Assembly: GCA_965662735.1 (NCBI GenBank)
Contig: CBFIIU010000003.1
Location: 1-64,000, forward strand
Source: JAYODZ01 sp965662735
Lineage (GTDB): Bacteria; Pseudomonadota; Alphaproteobacteria; RS24
DNA length: 64,000 nucleotides
Direction: 5' to 3'
Of this stretch, positions 1-8,477 are shown one piece after another; position 1 is the first letter of the stretch, and the number at the start of each line of letters is the position of its first letter. The position numbers and the translations under genes were made by a program. A model generated the notes under the pieces. The model searched no databases. It saw nothing but the letters and a program-made list of their open reading frames with translations, and was not told the DNA's origin.

Positions 1-186
1 GCGCCAGATGGTTTGCCAATGCCGGCATCTATTCGTTCTGCTGCGAATGACGCGGCTCCGGCTGCCGAGGACGTGGCGGATCAAGTTGTCGCTGATGATG
101 CTGTGATCGAAGAGCATGGTGATGCAACGTCGGAAGCTTCAGGGGCTGACGCTGCAGCTGTAGCAAATGAGAAGGATGCCGAGTAA
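1..186 (+). CDS. rplC: 50S ribosomal protein L3, C-terminal end (partial)
   Basis: Frame 1 is open from the window edge to a TAA at 184-186. The first residues (APDGLPMPASIRSAA) fit the C-terminus of alphaproteobacterial L3, and the position directly before rplD agrees with S10-cluster order. The last 45 or so residues are a low-complexity tail rich in Ala, Asp and Glu that is absent from short L3 proteins such as that of E. coli. The stop overlaps the rplD start (TAATG), which implies translational coupling. The 5' part of the gene lies outside the window. Confidence 0.85.
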   Translation, partial: APDGLPMPASIRSAANDAAPAAEDVADQVVADDAVIEEHGDATSEASGADAAAVANEKDAE

Positions 187-806
187 TGAAGGCGGATGTT
201 ATTACGCTTGATGCGAAAGCCAGCGGATCTGTCGATCTGAACGACGCGGTCTTTGGTCTTGAGCCACGCGCCGATATTCTGCAGCGCATGGTCACCTATC
301 AATTGTCGCGTCGCCAAGCGGGCACGCACAAAACAAAGACCCGCAGTGAAGTGACGGGGACCACGAAGAAATTTGGCCGCCAAAAAGGTGGTGGTGGTGC
401 ACGGCACGGTAACCGTAAGTCCAATATCTTTATTGGCGGTGGTCGTGCCCATGGTCCTGTTGTGCGCAGCCATGCCACGGATTTGCCTAAAAAGGTTCGG
501 GCCCTTGCCCTGCGTCATGCGCTGTCGGCAAAAGCCCGTGCTGAGCAATTGATTGTGTTGGAAGACACAAACACAGCGTCTGGTAAAACCGCTGAATTGC
601 GCGGTGCGTTTGGTAAAATGGGTATTTCCAATGCCCTAATTATCGACGGTGAGACCGTGAATGATAATTTTGCTCGCGCGGCACGAAACATTGAGAAAAT
701 CGATGTGTTGCCAGTTCAAGGCATCAATGTCTTCGATATTTTACGGCGCGACACCTTGGTTTTGACGAAAGCCGCCTTGGCCCGTTTAGAGGAGCGCTTA
801 GCATGA
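186..806 (+). CDS. rplD: 50S ribosomal protein L4
   Basis: 206 residues, the normal length for L4, a 23S rRNA-binding large-subunit protein whose extended loop lines the exit tunnel. The loop is visible as a Lys/Gly-rich stretch around residues 45-75 (TGTTKKFGRQKGGGGARHG). The start codon overlaps the rplC stop and the stop overlaps the rplW start (ATGA), so the three are coupled in one operon. In some bacteria L4 also represses its own operon; nothing in this window shows that, because the operon leader is not included. Confidence 0.97.
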   Translation: MKADVITLDAKASGSVDLNDAVFGLEPRADILQRMVTYQLSRRQAGTHKTKTRSEVTGTTKKFGRQKGGGGARHGNRKSNIFIGGGRAHGPVVRSHATDLPKKVRALALRHALSAKARAEQLIVLEDTNTASGKTAELRGAFGKMGISNALIIDGETVNDNFARAARNIEKIDVLPVQGINVFDILRRDTLVLTKAALARLEERLA

Positions 807-1096
807 GTAAGATGACACATTACGATGTTATTCGTGCCCCATTGATCACAGAGAAGTCGACTTTGGCGTCCGAGCATAATCAAGTTGTTTTTCAGGTTGC
901 GATTAATGCGACGAAGCCAACCATCAAAGCCGCTGTTGAGGCGCTGTTTGACGTCAAGGTCAAGGCTGTGAACACAAGCATTCGTAAAGGCAAAGTGAAG
1001 CGTTTTCGCGGTATTGCTGGCAAACAGAACGACGTCAAACGAGCCATTGTGACACTCGAAGATGGTCACAATATTGACGTGACAACAGGCCTATAA
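803..1096 (+). CDS. rplW: 50S ribosomal protein L23
   Basis: 97 residues, typical for bacterial L23, which sits at the tunnel exit and docks trigger factor and SRP. The N-terminal YDVIRAPLITEKST motif is diagnostic. It overlaps rplD by 4 bp (ATGA) and is followed 18 bp later by rplB. Confidence 0.97.
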   Translation: MSKMTHYDVIRAPLITEKSTLASEHNQVVFQVAINATKPTIKAAVEALFDVKVKAVNTSIRKGKVKRFRGIAGKQNDVKRAIVTLEDGHNIDVTTGL

Positions 1097-1114
1097 GAGG
1101 GACGGAGAGTTATT

Positions 1115-1951
1115 ATGGCACTTAAAAGCTACAAACCGACCTCACCTGGACAGCGCGGTCTGATTATTGTTGATCGCAGCGGTCTTCATAAAGGTAAGCC
1201 GGTAAAACAGTTGACGGAAGGCCTGACCAAGTCGGGCGGTCGCAATAATGCGGGCCGTATCACGGCACGGCGTCGGGGCGGTGGCCACAAACGGACCTAC
1301 CGGATTATTGATTTTAAACGTCGCAAATTTGATATCGCGGCGACAGTCGAGCGTTTGGAATATGATCCTAACCGCTCTGCCTTTATCGCGCTTGTTAAAT
1401 ATGATGATGGCGAATTGAGCTACGTGCTTGCGCCGCAACGTTTAGGTGTTGGCGATAAAATTATCTCTGGCAACAAGGTTGACGTGAAGCCGGGTAATGC
1501 GATGCCGCTAAAAAGCATACCGGTTGGCACCATTATTCATAATGTCGAGTTGAAAGCCGGCAAAGGCGGGCAAATTGCGCGCTCTGCTGGAACCTTCGCT
1601 CAATTGGTGGGTCGCGATCAATCTTATGCGATTTTGCGTCTGACCTCGGGTGAGCAACGGCTTGTGCATGGTGAGTGCATGGCAACGGTCGGCGCGGTGT
1701 CGAACCCTGACCAGAGCAATATTAATCTTGCGAAGGCCGGTCGCTCGCGCTGGTTGGGCAAACGCCCCTCCGTTCGCGGTGTTGCGATGAACCCGATCGA
1801 TCACCCACATGGTGGTGGTGAAGGCCGGACCTCGGGCGGACGTCATCCTGTGACGCCTTGGGGTAAACCGACCAAAGGGCGGAAGACCCGCAGTAATAAA
1901 GCAACCGATAAATTCATTCTGCGTAGCCGCCATTTGCGGAAGAAACGCTAG
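1115..1951 (+). CDS. rplB: 50S ribosomal protein L2
   Basis: 278 residues, the usual L2 length. L2 is a primary 23S rRNA binder near the peptidyl transferase centre. The C-terminal segment contains the conserved GVAMNPIDHPHGGGEGR signature, including the histidine associated with peptidyl transfer. The start has a good ribosome-binding site (GGACGGAGAG) upstream. Its place between rplW and rpsS is canonical. Confidence 0.98.
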   Translation: MALKSYKPTSPGQRGLIIVDRSGLHKGKPVKQLTEGLTKSGGRNNAGRITARRRGGGHKRTYRIIDFKRRKFDIAATVERLEYDPNRSAFIALVKYDDGELSYVLAPQRLGVGDKIISGNKVDVKPGNAMPLKSIPVGTIIHNVELKAGKGGQIARSAGTFAQLVGRDQSYAILRLTSGEQRLVHGECMATVGAVSNPDQSNINLAKAGRSRWLGKRPSVRGVAMNPIDHPHGGGEGRTSGGRHPVTPWGKPTKGRKTRSNKATDKFILRSRHLRKKR

Positions 1952-1963
1952 GGAGCGCATATT

Positions 1964-2245
1964 ATGTCACGTTCTGTTTGGAAAGGTCCTTTTGTCGATG
2001 GCTATCTGCTTAAAAAAGCAGCGGCTGTTCGTGAATCAGGGCGGACCAATGAAGTAATCAAAACATGGAGCCGTCGCTCGACAATCTTGCCGCAATTTGT
2101 AGGTCTGATTTTTGGTGTTCACAACGGACAAAAGCATATTCCGGTTTCAGTGTCGGAAGACATGGTGGGGCATAAGTTTGGCGAATTCGCGCCCTCGCGG
2201 ACCTATTACGGCCATGCGGCTGACAAGAAAGCGAAGAGGAAGTAA
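1964..2245 (+). CDS. rpsS: 30S ribosomal protein S19
   Basis: 93 residues beginning MSRSVWKGPFVDGYLL, a strong S19 signature. S19 sits in the head of the small subunit with S13. The motif GHKFGEFAPSRTYYGHAADKK at the C-terminus is also conserved. Only 2 bp separate its stop from rplV. Confidence 0.98.
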   Translation: MSRSVWKGPFVDGYLLKKAAAVRESGRTNEVIKTWSRRSTILPQFVGLIFGVHNGQKHIPVSVSEDMVGHKFGEFAPSRTYYGHAADKKAKRK

Positions 2246-2247
2246 CG

Positions 2248-2628
2248 ATGGGTAAAACATCGACACCACGTAAGCTTGCTGATACCGAGGCGCGCGCTGT
2301 TGGTCGGATGATCCGTACCAGCCCGCAAAAGCTGAATTTGGTTGCTCAATTGATCCGCGGCAAGAAAGCCGAGCGCGCGTTGGCCGACTTATCGTTCTCG
2401 CGTCGCCGGGTGGCTTTGCAAGTGAAGAAGGTGCTGGAAAGCGCGATTGCCAATGCCGAGAATAATCATGATTTGGATGTTGATAGTCTGGTCGTGAGCG
2501 AAGCCTATGTAGGAAAAAATTTGGTTATGAAGCGCTTTCGTGCCCGCGCCAAAGGTCGTGCGTCGCGGATCTTGAAGCCGTTTAGCCAATTGACGATCGT
2601 CGTTCGCGAAGTCGAGGAGAAAGCGTAA
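2248..2628 (+). CDS. rplV: 50S ribosomal protein L22
   Basis: 126 residues, matching L22, whose beta-hairpin lines the nascent-peptide tunnel and is a site of macrolide-resistance mutations. Conserved segments such as RTSPQKLNLVAQLIRGK near the N-terminus and KRFRARAKGRASRILKP near the C-terminus are visible. The last base of the TAA is the first base of the rpsC ATG. Confidence 0.97.
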   Translation: MGKTSTPRKLADTEARAVGRMIRTSPQKLNLVAQLIRGKKAERALADLSFSRRRVALQVKKVLESAIANAENNHDLDVDSLVVSEAYVGKNLVMKRFRARAKGRASRILKPFSQLTIVVREVEEKA

Positions 2629-3341
2629 TGGGGCAAAAGGTTAATCCGATTGGAATGCGCCTCGGCGTAAACCGCACTTGGGAATCGCGCTGGTATGCGC
2701 GCAAGGGCGACTATGCAGGTCTGTTGCATGAAGATCTGAAAATTCGCGATATGCTGATGAAGCGTTTGCGCCAGGCCGGCATTTCGCGTGTGGTGATCGA
2801 ACGTCCACACCGCAAATGCCACGTGACCATTCATTCGGCGCGTCCAGGTGTGATTATCGGCAAAAAAGGCGCCGACATCGAAAAGCTGCGTCGCGAAATT
2901 GGTAAATATACTGAGAGCGAAGTTCTGTTGAACATTGTTGAAGTCCGTAAGCCCGAGATTGATGCACAATTGGTCGCGGAGAGCGTGGCGCAACAACTTG
3001 AACGCCGCGTCGGTTTCCGTCGCGCGATGAAGCGGGCGGTACAGTCAGCGATGCGTTTGGGTGCCGGTGGTATTCGGATTAATTGTGCCGGTCGTTTGGG
3101 TGGTGCCGAGATTGCGCGGACTGAATGGTATCGTGAAGGCCGCGTACCGCTTCACACATTGCGCGCCGATATTGATTATGGCGTTGCCGAGGCCATGACT
3201 GCTTATGGTATTTGTGGCGTTAAGATTTGGATTTTCAAAGGTGAGATTATGGAGCACGACCCAAGTGCTCGTGATCAGCGTGAAAGTGCGGCGGTTGCAT
3301 CCTCATCCAACCGTGCGCCGCGCCCAGCCGCAGGGAATTAA
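2628..3341 (+). CDS. rpsC: 30S ribosomal protein S3
   Basis: 237 residues. The N-terminus (MGQKVNPIGMRLGVNRTWES) and the type II KH domain with GVIIGKKGADIEKL identify S3, which binds mRNA at the entry channel. A C-terminal tail of about 25 Ala/Ser/Arg-rich residues follows the conserved core. The start overlaps the rplV stop by 1 bp. Confidence 0.98.
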   Translation: MGQKVNPIGMRLGVNRTWESRWYARKGDYAGLLHEDLKIRDMLMKRLRQAGISRVVIERPHRKCHVTIHSARPGVIIGKKGADIEKLRREIGKYTESEVLLNIVEVRKPEIDAQLVAESVAQQLERRVGFRRAMKRAVQSAMRLGAGGIRINCAGRLGGAEIARTEWYREGRVPLHTLRADIDYGVAEAMTAYGICGVKIWIFKGEIMEHDPSARDQRESAAVASSSNRAPRPAAGN

Positions 3342-3344
3342 GAG

Positions 3345-3764
3345 ATGTTACAGCCGAAACGTACAAAATTTCGTAAAGCCCATAAGGGGCGGATTAAGGG
3401 CAATGCCAAAGGTGGCACCTCCCTCAATTTCGGTTCTTTTGGTTTGAAAGCGACCACGCCAGAGCGTGTGACAGCGCGTCAAATTGAGGCCGCACGTCGG
3501 GTGATTACACGTCACATGAAACGGGCGGGTCGCGTCTGGATCCGCATTTTCCCTGATGTGCCGGTATCGAAGAAGCCGACTGAGGTTCGGATGGGTAAGG
3601 GTAAGGGCTCGCCAGAATATTGGGCATGCCGGGTGAAACCGGGACGCATCATGTTTGAAGTAGACGGCGTTCCCGCAGAAGTCGCAACCCAGGCGCTAAG
3701 CTTGGCGGCTGCAAAACTGCCCGTACAGACCCGTATTGTATCGCGGCCCGGCGAGCAGGCGTAA
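3345..3764 (+). CDS. rplP: 50S ribosomal protein L16
   Basis: 139 residues starting MLQPKRTKFRKAHKGR, characteristic of L16, which lies near the A-site tRNA elbow. The conserved segment RVWIRIFPDVPVSKKP is present. It sits 3 bp after rpsC. Confidence 0.98.
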   Translation: MLQPKRTKFRKAHKGRIKGNAKGGTSLNFGSFGLKATTPERVTARQIEAARRVITRHMKRAGRVWIRIFPDVPVSKKPTEVRMGKGKGSPEYWACRVKPGRIMFEVDGVPAEVATQALSLAAAKLPVQTRIVSRPGEQA

Positions 3765-3775
3765 GGAGCGTGACG

Positions 3776-3970
3776 ATGGATTTGAATGAGATCAAGGCCA
3801 TGACCCCGGATCAGCGCTCGGATGAGCTGATCAAGCTGAAGAAAGAGCAGTTGAACCTGCGCTTCCAAAAAGCTTCGGGACAATTGGAAAATACGTCACG
3901 TGTTCGCACAGTACGCCGGCTGATCGCCCAAATTAAGACAGTTCAGCGCGCTAGTGCTGGGCAGGCCTAA
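3776..3970 (+). CDS. rpmC: 50S ribosomal protein L29
   Basis: 64 residues from the ATG at 3776. A GTG at 3770 is in frame but lies only about one base from the AAGGAG ribosome-binding site at 3763-3768, whereas the ATG is 7 bases away, so the ATG is chosen. The sequence (MDLNEIKAMTPDQRSDELIKL, then KEQLNLRFQKASGQLENTSR) is typical L29, an exit-site helical hairpin that contacts L23. Confidence 0.95.
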   Translation: MDLNEIKAMTPDQRSDELIKLKKEQLNLRFQKASGQLENTSRVRTVRRLIAQIKTVQRASAGQA

Positions 3971-3987
3971 GGAAAAGGAAACGCATT

Positions 3988-4218
3988 ATGCCGAAGCGGA
4001 TATTGCAAGGAACAGTCGTCAGCGACAAGGGTGACAAAACGGTCGTGGTAAATGTCGAGCGTCGTTTCACGGACCCGGTGATGAAGAAAACGGTACGGAG
4101 CCGCAAGCGCTATCACGCGCATGATGCGGATAATAAGTACAAAATTGGTGATACGGTTTTGATTGAAGAGTGCCGGCCACTCTCCAAGCTTAAAACTTGG
4201 GTTGTGATCGAGCAGTAG
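3988..4218 (+). CDS. rpsQ: 30S ribosomal protein S17
   Basis: 76 residues with the OB-fold pattern MPKRILQGTVVSDKGDKTVV and the conserved RSRKRYHAHDADN segment. S17 is a primary 16S rRNA binder. The start is preceded by AAGGAAAAGGAAACGC. Confidence 0.97.
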   Translation: MPKRILQGTVVSDKGDKTVVVNVERRFTDPVMKKTVRSRKRYHAHDADNKYKIGDTVLIEECRPLSKLKTWVVIEQ

Positions 4219-4259
4219 GTAGCAGGTTTTTCGGAACCGTAGATAAAAGGAATTGGGTC

Positions 4260-4628
4260 ATGATACAGATGCAAACCAATCTGGATGTAGCCGATAATTC
4301 GGGTGCGCGACGGGTGCAGTGCATCAAAGTCCTGGGCGGCTCAAAGCGCAAAACCGCAGGTATAGGTGATATCATTGTGGTGAGTGTGAAAGAGGCCATC
4401 CCGCGGGGACGCGTGAAAAAAGGTGACGTAATGAAAGCCGTCATCGTGCGCACCGCTAAAGAAGTGCGTCGGCCGGACGGCTCAGCCATTCGGTTTGATC
4501 GGAACGCAGCGGTGTTGATCAATAATTCCGGAGAGCCAATCGGTACCCGGATTTTTGGTCCGGTGACACGCGAATTACGTGGGAAAAATCACATGAAAAT
4601 CATTTCCCTCGCGCCGGAGGTGTTGTAA
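4260..4628 (+). CDS. rplN: 50S ribosomal protein L14
   Basis: 122 residues, the standard L14 length, from the ATG at 4260 (MIQMQTNLDVADNSGARR). The reading frame is open further upstream, but that part overlaps rpsQ and matches nothing in L14. An AAAAGGAATTG ribosome-binding site precedes the chosen ATG. L14 forms inter-subunit bridges. The stop shares its last A with the rplX start. Confidence 0.97.
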   Translation: MIQMQTNLDVADNSGARRVQCIKVLGGSKRKTAGIGDIIVVSVKEAIPRGRVKKGDVMKAVIVRTAKEVRRPDGSAIRFDRNAAVLINNSGEPIGTRIFGPVTRELRGKNHMKIISLAPEVL

Positions 4629-4951
4629 TGGCTACTAAGCTGAAAATCAAAAAAGGGGACCGCGTGGTCGTTCTTGCCGGTCGTGACAAGGGCAAAACAG
4701 GCCAAGTTTTGCGTGTATTCCCCACGGAAAATCGGGCACTCGTGCAAGGCGTGAATGTGATTAAACGCCACCAGCGGCAAACAGCGCAAACGGAAGGTGG
4801 TATCATCTCTCGTGAGAGCAAAATCCACATTTCGAATATTGCCCTTGCCGATCCAAAAGATGGCAAGCCAACGCGCGTGGCAATGCGAGTAAATGATGAT
4901 GGCAGCAAGTCGCGGGTTGCCAAGCGTTCGGGGGAAGTGATCAATGGCTGA
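4628..4951 (+). CDS. rplX: 50S ribosomal protein L24
   Basis: 107 residues with a KOW motif near the N-terminus (KKGDRVVVLAGRDKGKTGQV). L24 is an assembly initiator of the large subunit. It overlaps rplN by 1 bp and rplE by 8 bp, continuing the tightly coupled spc cluster. Confidence 0.97.
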   Translation: MATKLKIKKGDRVVVLAGRDKGKTGQVLRVFPTENRALVQGVNVIKRHQRQTAQTEGGIISRESKIHISNIALADPKDGKPTRVAMRVNDDGSKSRVAKRSGEVING

Positions 4952-5504
4952 TACGCAAAATTATGTACCACGCCTGAAGAGCGCTTATGACTCTGCTATT
5001 CGCGCGGAGCTCATCGAGAAGTTCGGGCTGAAAAATCCAATGACAGTGCCAGCCTTAGATAAGGTTGTGATCAATATTGGTGCCGGTGAAACAACCCAAG
5101 ACACTAAAAAGATCAATTCAGCGCTTGAGGCTGTTGAGCTGATCACGGGTCAAAAACCGGTGATTACGCGCGCCCGAGTGTCGAATGCGAGCTTTAAAAT
5201 TCGCGAGGGAATGCCGCTCGGTGTGAAAGTGACCCTGCGTCGCGCCCGCATGTATGAGTTTGTTGACCGTTTGGTGAATATTGCTCTCCCGCGCGTCCGA
5301 GATTTCCGCGGTCTTAGCCCTAAGAGCTTTGATGGCAATGGTAACTATGCGCTGGGGATTAAAGAACACATTGTTTTCCCAGAAATCAATTACGACAAAG
5401 TCGATACGATTTGGGGCATGGATGTTGTGGTGTGTACCACGACAAATGACGATGATCAGGCGCGGGAATTGCTGCGCGCATTAAATTTCCCGTTTACGGA
5501 TTAA
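4944..5504 (+). CDS. rplE: 50S ribosomal protein L5
   Basis: 186 residues; L5 binds 5S rRNA in the central protuberance. The segments DKVVINIGAGETTQD and RDFRGLSPKSFDGNGNY are diagnostic. The start lies inside the end of rplX (8-bp overlap). Confidence 0.98.
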   Translation: MADTQNYVPRLKSAYDSAIRAELIEKFGLKNPMTVPALDKVVINIGAGETTQDTKKINSALEAVELITGQKPVITRARVSNASFKIREGMPLGVKVTLRRARMYEFVDRLVNIALPRVRDFRGLSPKSFDGNGNYALGIKEHIVFPEINYDKVDTIWGMDVVVCTTTNDDDQARELLRALNFPFTD

Positions 5505-5514
5505 GAGGAAGATT

Positions 5515-5820
5515 ATGGCTAAAAAGAGCATGATTGAGCGTGATAAGAAACGTGTCCGCATGGCCAAGCGCTATGCGAACAAACGGGCCGCACTTCTTGC
5601 CGCAGCGAATGATGAAGCACTCTCGAATGAAGAGCGGTTCAAGGCCCGTTTGAAACTCGCCGAACTTCCCCGTAATGGTGCGCCGATCCGGCAACGTAAT
5701 CGGTGCGGTGTTTCCGGTCGTCCCCGCGGTTATTACCGCAAATTAAATCTGTCGCGGATCGCGCTGCGTGAGTTGGCCTCGAAAGGGCTTGTTCCGGGCA
5801 TGGTCAAGTCGAGCTGGTAG
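5515..5820 (+). CDS. rpsN: 30S ribosomal protein S14 (zinc-independent type)
   Basis: 101 residues, the long form of S14 without the CxxC...CxxC zinc ribbon found in the short form. Conserved end motif RNRCGVSGRPRGYYRKL is present. The start (MAKKSMIERDKKR) follows an AAGAGGAAG ribosome-binding site. Confidence 0.97.
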   Translation: MAKKSMIERDKKRVRMAKRYANKRAALLAAANDEALSNEERFKARLKLAELPRNGAPIRQRNRCGVSGRPRGYYRKLNLSRIALRELASKGLVPGMVKSSW

Positions 5821-5831
5821 GAGATAAGAGA

Positions 5832-6224
5832 ATGAATGATCCGCTAGGCGATATGCTGACCCGTATTCGTAATGCGCAAATGCGCGGCAAAGCTACGGTT
5901 GTAAGTCCGAGTTCAAAGCTGCGTATTTGGGTGCTCGATGTGCTCCAGGAGGAGGGCTATATTCGTGGCTATAGCGAGAGCGAAGAGGGCAATGGCACTA
6001 AAAACATTGAAATCGAGCTTAAGTATTACGAGGGCTCACCCGTTATTCGCGAGATTCAGCGCGTGTCCAAGCCGGGCCGTCGTGTGTACTCATCGGTGAA
6101 AACCATGCCTGTTGTCCGCAATGGTCTGGGGATTTCGATTGTTTCAACCCCAAAAGGCGTGATGTCGGATACGGCGGCGCGCCAGCAAAATGTCGGCGGA
6201 GAAATCCTCTGCCGAGTATTCTGA
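5832..6224 (+). CDS. rpsH: 30S ribosomal protein S8
   Basis: 130 residues. MNDPLGDMLTRIRNAQ at the N-terminus and GLGISIVSTPKGVMSD near the C-terminus identify S8, a primary binder of the 16S central domain. In E. coli S8 represses the spc operon; no S8-binding hairpin was identified here. Confidence 0.98.
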   Translation: MNDPLGDMLTRIRNAQMRGKATVVSPSSKLRIWVLDVLQEEGYIRGYSESEEGNGTKNIEIELKYYEGSPVIREIQRVSKPGRRVYSSVKTMPVVRNGLGISIVSTPKGVMSDTAARQQNVGGEILCRVF

Positions 6225-6246
6225 TCCGGAGGTCTAGGAGTATATT

Positions 6247-6780
6247 ATGTCTCGAATTGGCAAAAAACCTATTCCTGTCCCCAATGGGGTGGAAGTCTCC
6301 CTATCAGGGCAATCTGTGACCGTTAAGGGACCAAAAGGCGCGTTAAGTGCCGTTTTGTCTGATCAGGTCACCATTGCGCAAGGGGATGATGGAATCTTAG
6401 TGCAACCGATCAACAAGACGCAGACGGCCCGCAGTTTCTGGGGCCTCAGCCGCACCATGGTGTCGAATTTGGTCACGGGTGTCAGTGATGGTTTCTCAAA
6501 GAAATTGGAATTGCAGGGCGTCGGTTATCGTGCGCAAATGCAAGGCAATGCGCTGAAACTGTCTTTGGGTTTCAGCCATGACGTCACCTATGACGTGCCC
6601 GAGGGAATTAAGATCGAGACCCCCTCGCAAACGGAAATTATTGTGACGGGCTCGGACAAGCAAGTCGTTGGTCAAGTTGCTGCGGAAATTCGGTCATACC
6701 GGAAACCAGAGCCTTATAAAGGCAAAGGCGTTCGGTATTCGGGCGAATATGTCTACCGCAAAGAAGGTAAGAAGAAGTAA
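6247..6780 (+). CDS. rplF: 50S ribosomal protein L6
   Basis: 177 residues starting MSRIGKKPIPVPNGV and containing the conserved C-terminal KPEPYKGKGVRYSGEYV. L6 lies near the sarcin-ricin loop and elongation-factor site. It has a good ribosome-binding site (TCCGGAGGTCTAGGAG). Confidence 0.98.
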   Translation: MSRIGKKPIPVPNGVEVSLSGQSVTVKGPKGALSAVLSDQVTIAQGDDGILVQPINKTQTARSFWGLSRTMVSNLVTGVSDGFSKKLELQGVGYRAQMQGNALKLSLGFSHDVTYDVPEGIKIETPSQTEIIVTGSDKQVVGQVAAEIRSYRKPEPYKGKGVRYSGEYVYRKEGKKK

Positions 6781-6789
6781 CGGAGCGAG

Positions 6790-7149
6790 ATGATGGGGCA
6801 GAAAATTACGAGCACTGAACGGCGCAAACAGCGTGTAAGACGTCAGCTGCGCAAAGTCGCCAACGGTCGTCCGCGGTTGTCGATTTTCCGTTCGTCGAAG
6901 CATATTTATGCGCAAGTGATTGATGATGGTGTGGGCCGTACATTGGCCGCCGCGTCATCAATGGACAAGGATTTTGCCGGCAAAAAAGGGAGCGATTGTG
7001 AAGCCGCTGCTTTGGTTGGTAAGTACGTCGCTGAACGTGCAGGCAAAGCTGGAGTTACCGATGTTGTATTTGATCGGGGCAGTTATCTCTATCACGGTCG
7101 CGTTAAAGCGTTGGCTGAAGCCGCGCGCGAAGCCGGTTTGAATTTCTAA
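6790..7149 (+). CDS. rplR: 50S ribosomal protein L18
   Basis: 119 residues; two consecutive ATG codons (6790 and 6793) are possible starts and only one residue is at stake. L18 binds 5S rRNA with L5. The motifs RLSIFRSSKHIYAQVIDD and the C-terminal DRGSYLYHGRVKALAEAARE are diagnostic. Confidence 0.97.
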   Translation: MMGQKITSTERRKQRVRRQLRKVANGRPRLSIFRSSKHIYAQVIDDGVGRTLAAASSMDKDFAGKKGSDCEAAALVGKYVAERAGKAGVTDVVFDRGSYLYHGRVKALAEAAREAGLNF

Positions 7150-7160
7150 AGGAGAAAAGC

Positions 7161-7721
7161 GTGGCTAGAAACGAAAACAGAGAAGAACGCGAAAGCGAGT
7201 TCGTCGATCGTCTGGTTCATATCAACCGCGTTGCAAAGGTTGTTAAAGGTGGTCGTCGGTTTGGTTTTGCGGCTTTGGTTGTCGTTGGCGACCAAAAAGG
7301 GCGCGTTGGGTTTGGCCATGGCAAAGCCCGCGAGGTTCCTGAGGCAATTCGCAAAGCCACAGAAAGTGCCAAGCGTAAGCTGGTTCGAGTGCCGCTGCGC
7401 GAAGGGCGTACGTTGCACCACGATATTGCTGGGCGCCATGGCGCCGGCCGCGTTGAATTGCGTTCAGCCCCTCCCGGAACCGGTATTATTGCGGGTGGTC
7501 CGATGCGTGCAGTGTTTGAAGTTTTGGGTATGCAAGATGTGGTCGCTAAGTCGATCGGGACATCGAACCCTTATAATATGATCCACGCAACATTTGATGC
7601 TCTGTTGAAACAGGCCAGCCCACGCTCTGTCGCGGCTCGTCGGGGCAAAAAAGTCAGTGATGTTATTGCGCGCCGCACCGAAGAGGTCGCGGCAGATGAA
7701 GAAGCGGTTCCAGCTCAATAG
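7161..7721 (+). CDS. rpsE: 30S ribosomal protein S5
   Basis: 186 residues from a GTG start with AAAGGAGAAAAGC upstream. S5 shapes the mRNA channel and affects decoding fidelity. VKGGRRFGFAALVVVGDQKG and GRVELRSAPPGTGIIAGG are its conserved segments. A short acidic tail (about 15 residues) extends past the core. Confidence 0.97.
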   Translation: MARNENREERESEFVDRLVHINRVAKVVKGGRRFGFAALVVVGDQKGRVGFGHGKAREVPEAIRKATESAKRKLVRVPLREGRTLHHDIAGRHGAGRVELRSAPPGTGIIAGGPMRAVFEVLGMQDVVAKSIGTSNPYNMIHATFDALLKQASPRSVAARRGKKVSDVIARRTEEVAADEEAVPAQ

Positions 7722-7746
7722 GCTGGCGCAGTAGGGGAATTTGATC

Positions 7747-7941
7747 ATGGCGTCAAAAAATAAAACGATCACCGTTGAGCAAATCGGCAGCCCGATCGGC
7801 CGCCCTGAACGTCAGCGCGCAACATTACGCGGGCTCGGCCTGTCGCGTCCTGGGCGTCGGCGTGTGCTTGAAGACACCCCGGCTGTTCGCGGCATGGTCA
7901 ATAAAATTAGCCACCTCGTGCGCATCGTCGACGAAAGCTAG
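7747..7941 (+). CDS. rpmD: 50S ribosomal protein L30
   Basis: 64 residues from the ATG at 7747 (MASKNKTITVEQIGSPIGR). A TTG at 7741 is in frame but adds only two residues and is closer to the GTAGGGGA ribosome-binding site. The conserved LRGLGLSRPGRRRVLEDTP segment is present. It lies between rpsE and rplO as in other spc clusters. Confidence 0.96.
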   Translation: MASKNKTITVEQIGSPIGRPERQRATLRGLGLSRPGRRRVLEDTPAVRGMVNKISHLVRIVDES

Positions 7942-7971
7942 TCGGCTCGGTACTTAGTAGGGAAAAAGACA

Positions 7972-8457
7972 ATGAAATTGAATGAGCTACGCGATAATCT
8001 GGGTGCCCGTAAATCTCGCATGCGCGTTGGGCGCGGTTCGTCCTCGGGTAAAGGTAAAACTGGTGGGCGAGGTGTGAAGGGTCAAACATCGCGTTCCGGT
8101 GTTGCGATTAAAGGATTTGAGGGCGGCCAAATGCCGATCCATATGCGTTTGCCAAAACGCGGCTTTAATCCTCCGAACCAAAAGAAATTTAACGCCGTTA
8201 ATTTAGGCGATCTGCAGCAAGCCATTGAGGCGGGCAAGATTGCGAAGGGTTCCCTTGTGACAGCTGAGAGTTTGGTTGCGGCGGGTGTTTTACGTCGCGC
8301 GCTTGATGGCGTTCGGATTTTGGCGCGCGGTGAGTTGACCGATAAGCTCGACTTTAACGTGGCCGGCATGAGCAAAGCGGCGTTGGCTGCAGTCGAAAAA
8401 CTGGGTGGTTCTGTCACGGTTCAAAACGCTTCCGAACACGCTTCCGAAACTGAGTAA
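7972..8457 (+). CDS. rplO: 50S ribosomal protein L15
   Basis: 161 residues with the Gly/Arg-rich L15 N-terminal segment (RVGRGSSSGKGKTGGRGVKG) and GGQMPIHMRLPKRGF. L15 is a late-assembly protein of the large subunit. It is followed 20 bp later by secY. Confidence 0.97.
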   Translation: MKLNELRDNLGARKSRMRVGRGSSSGKGKTGGRGVKGQTSRSGVAIKGFEGGQMPIHMRLPKRGFNPPNQKKFNAVNLGDLQQAIEAGKIAKGSLVTAESLVAAGVLRRALDGVRILARGELTDKLDFNVAGMSKAALAAVEKLGGSVTVQNASEHASETE

Positions 8458-8477
8458 GTACAGAAAGTACTGACGAT

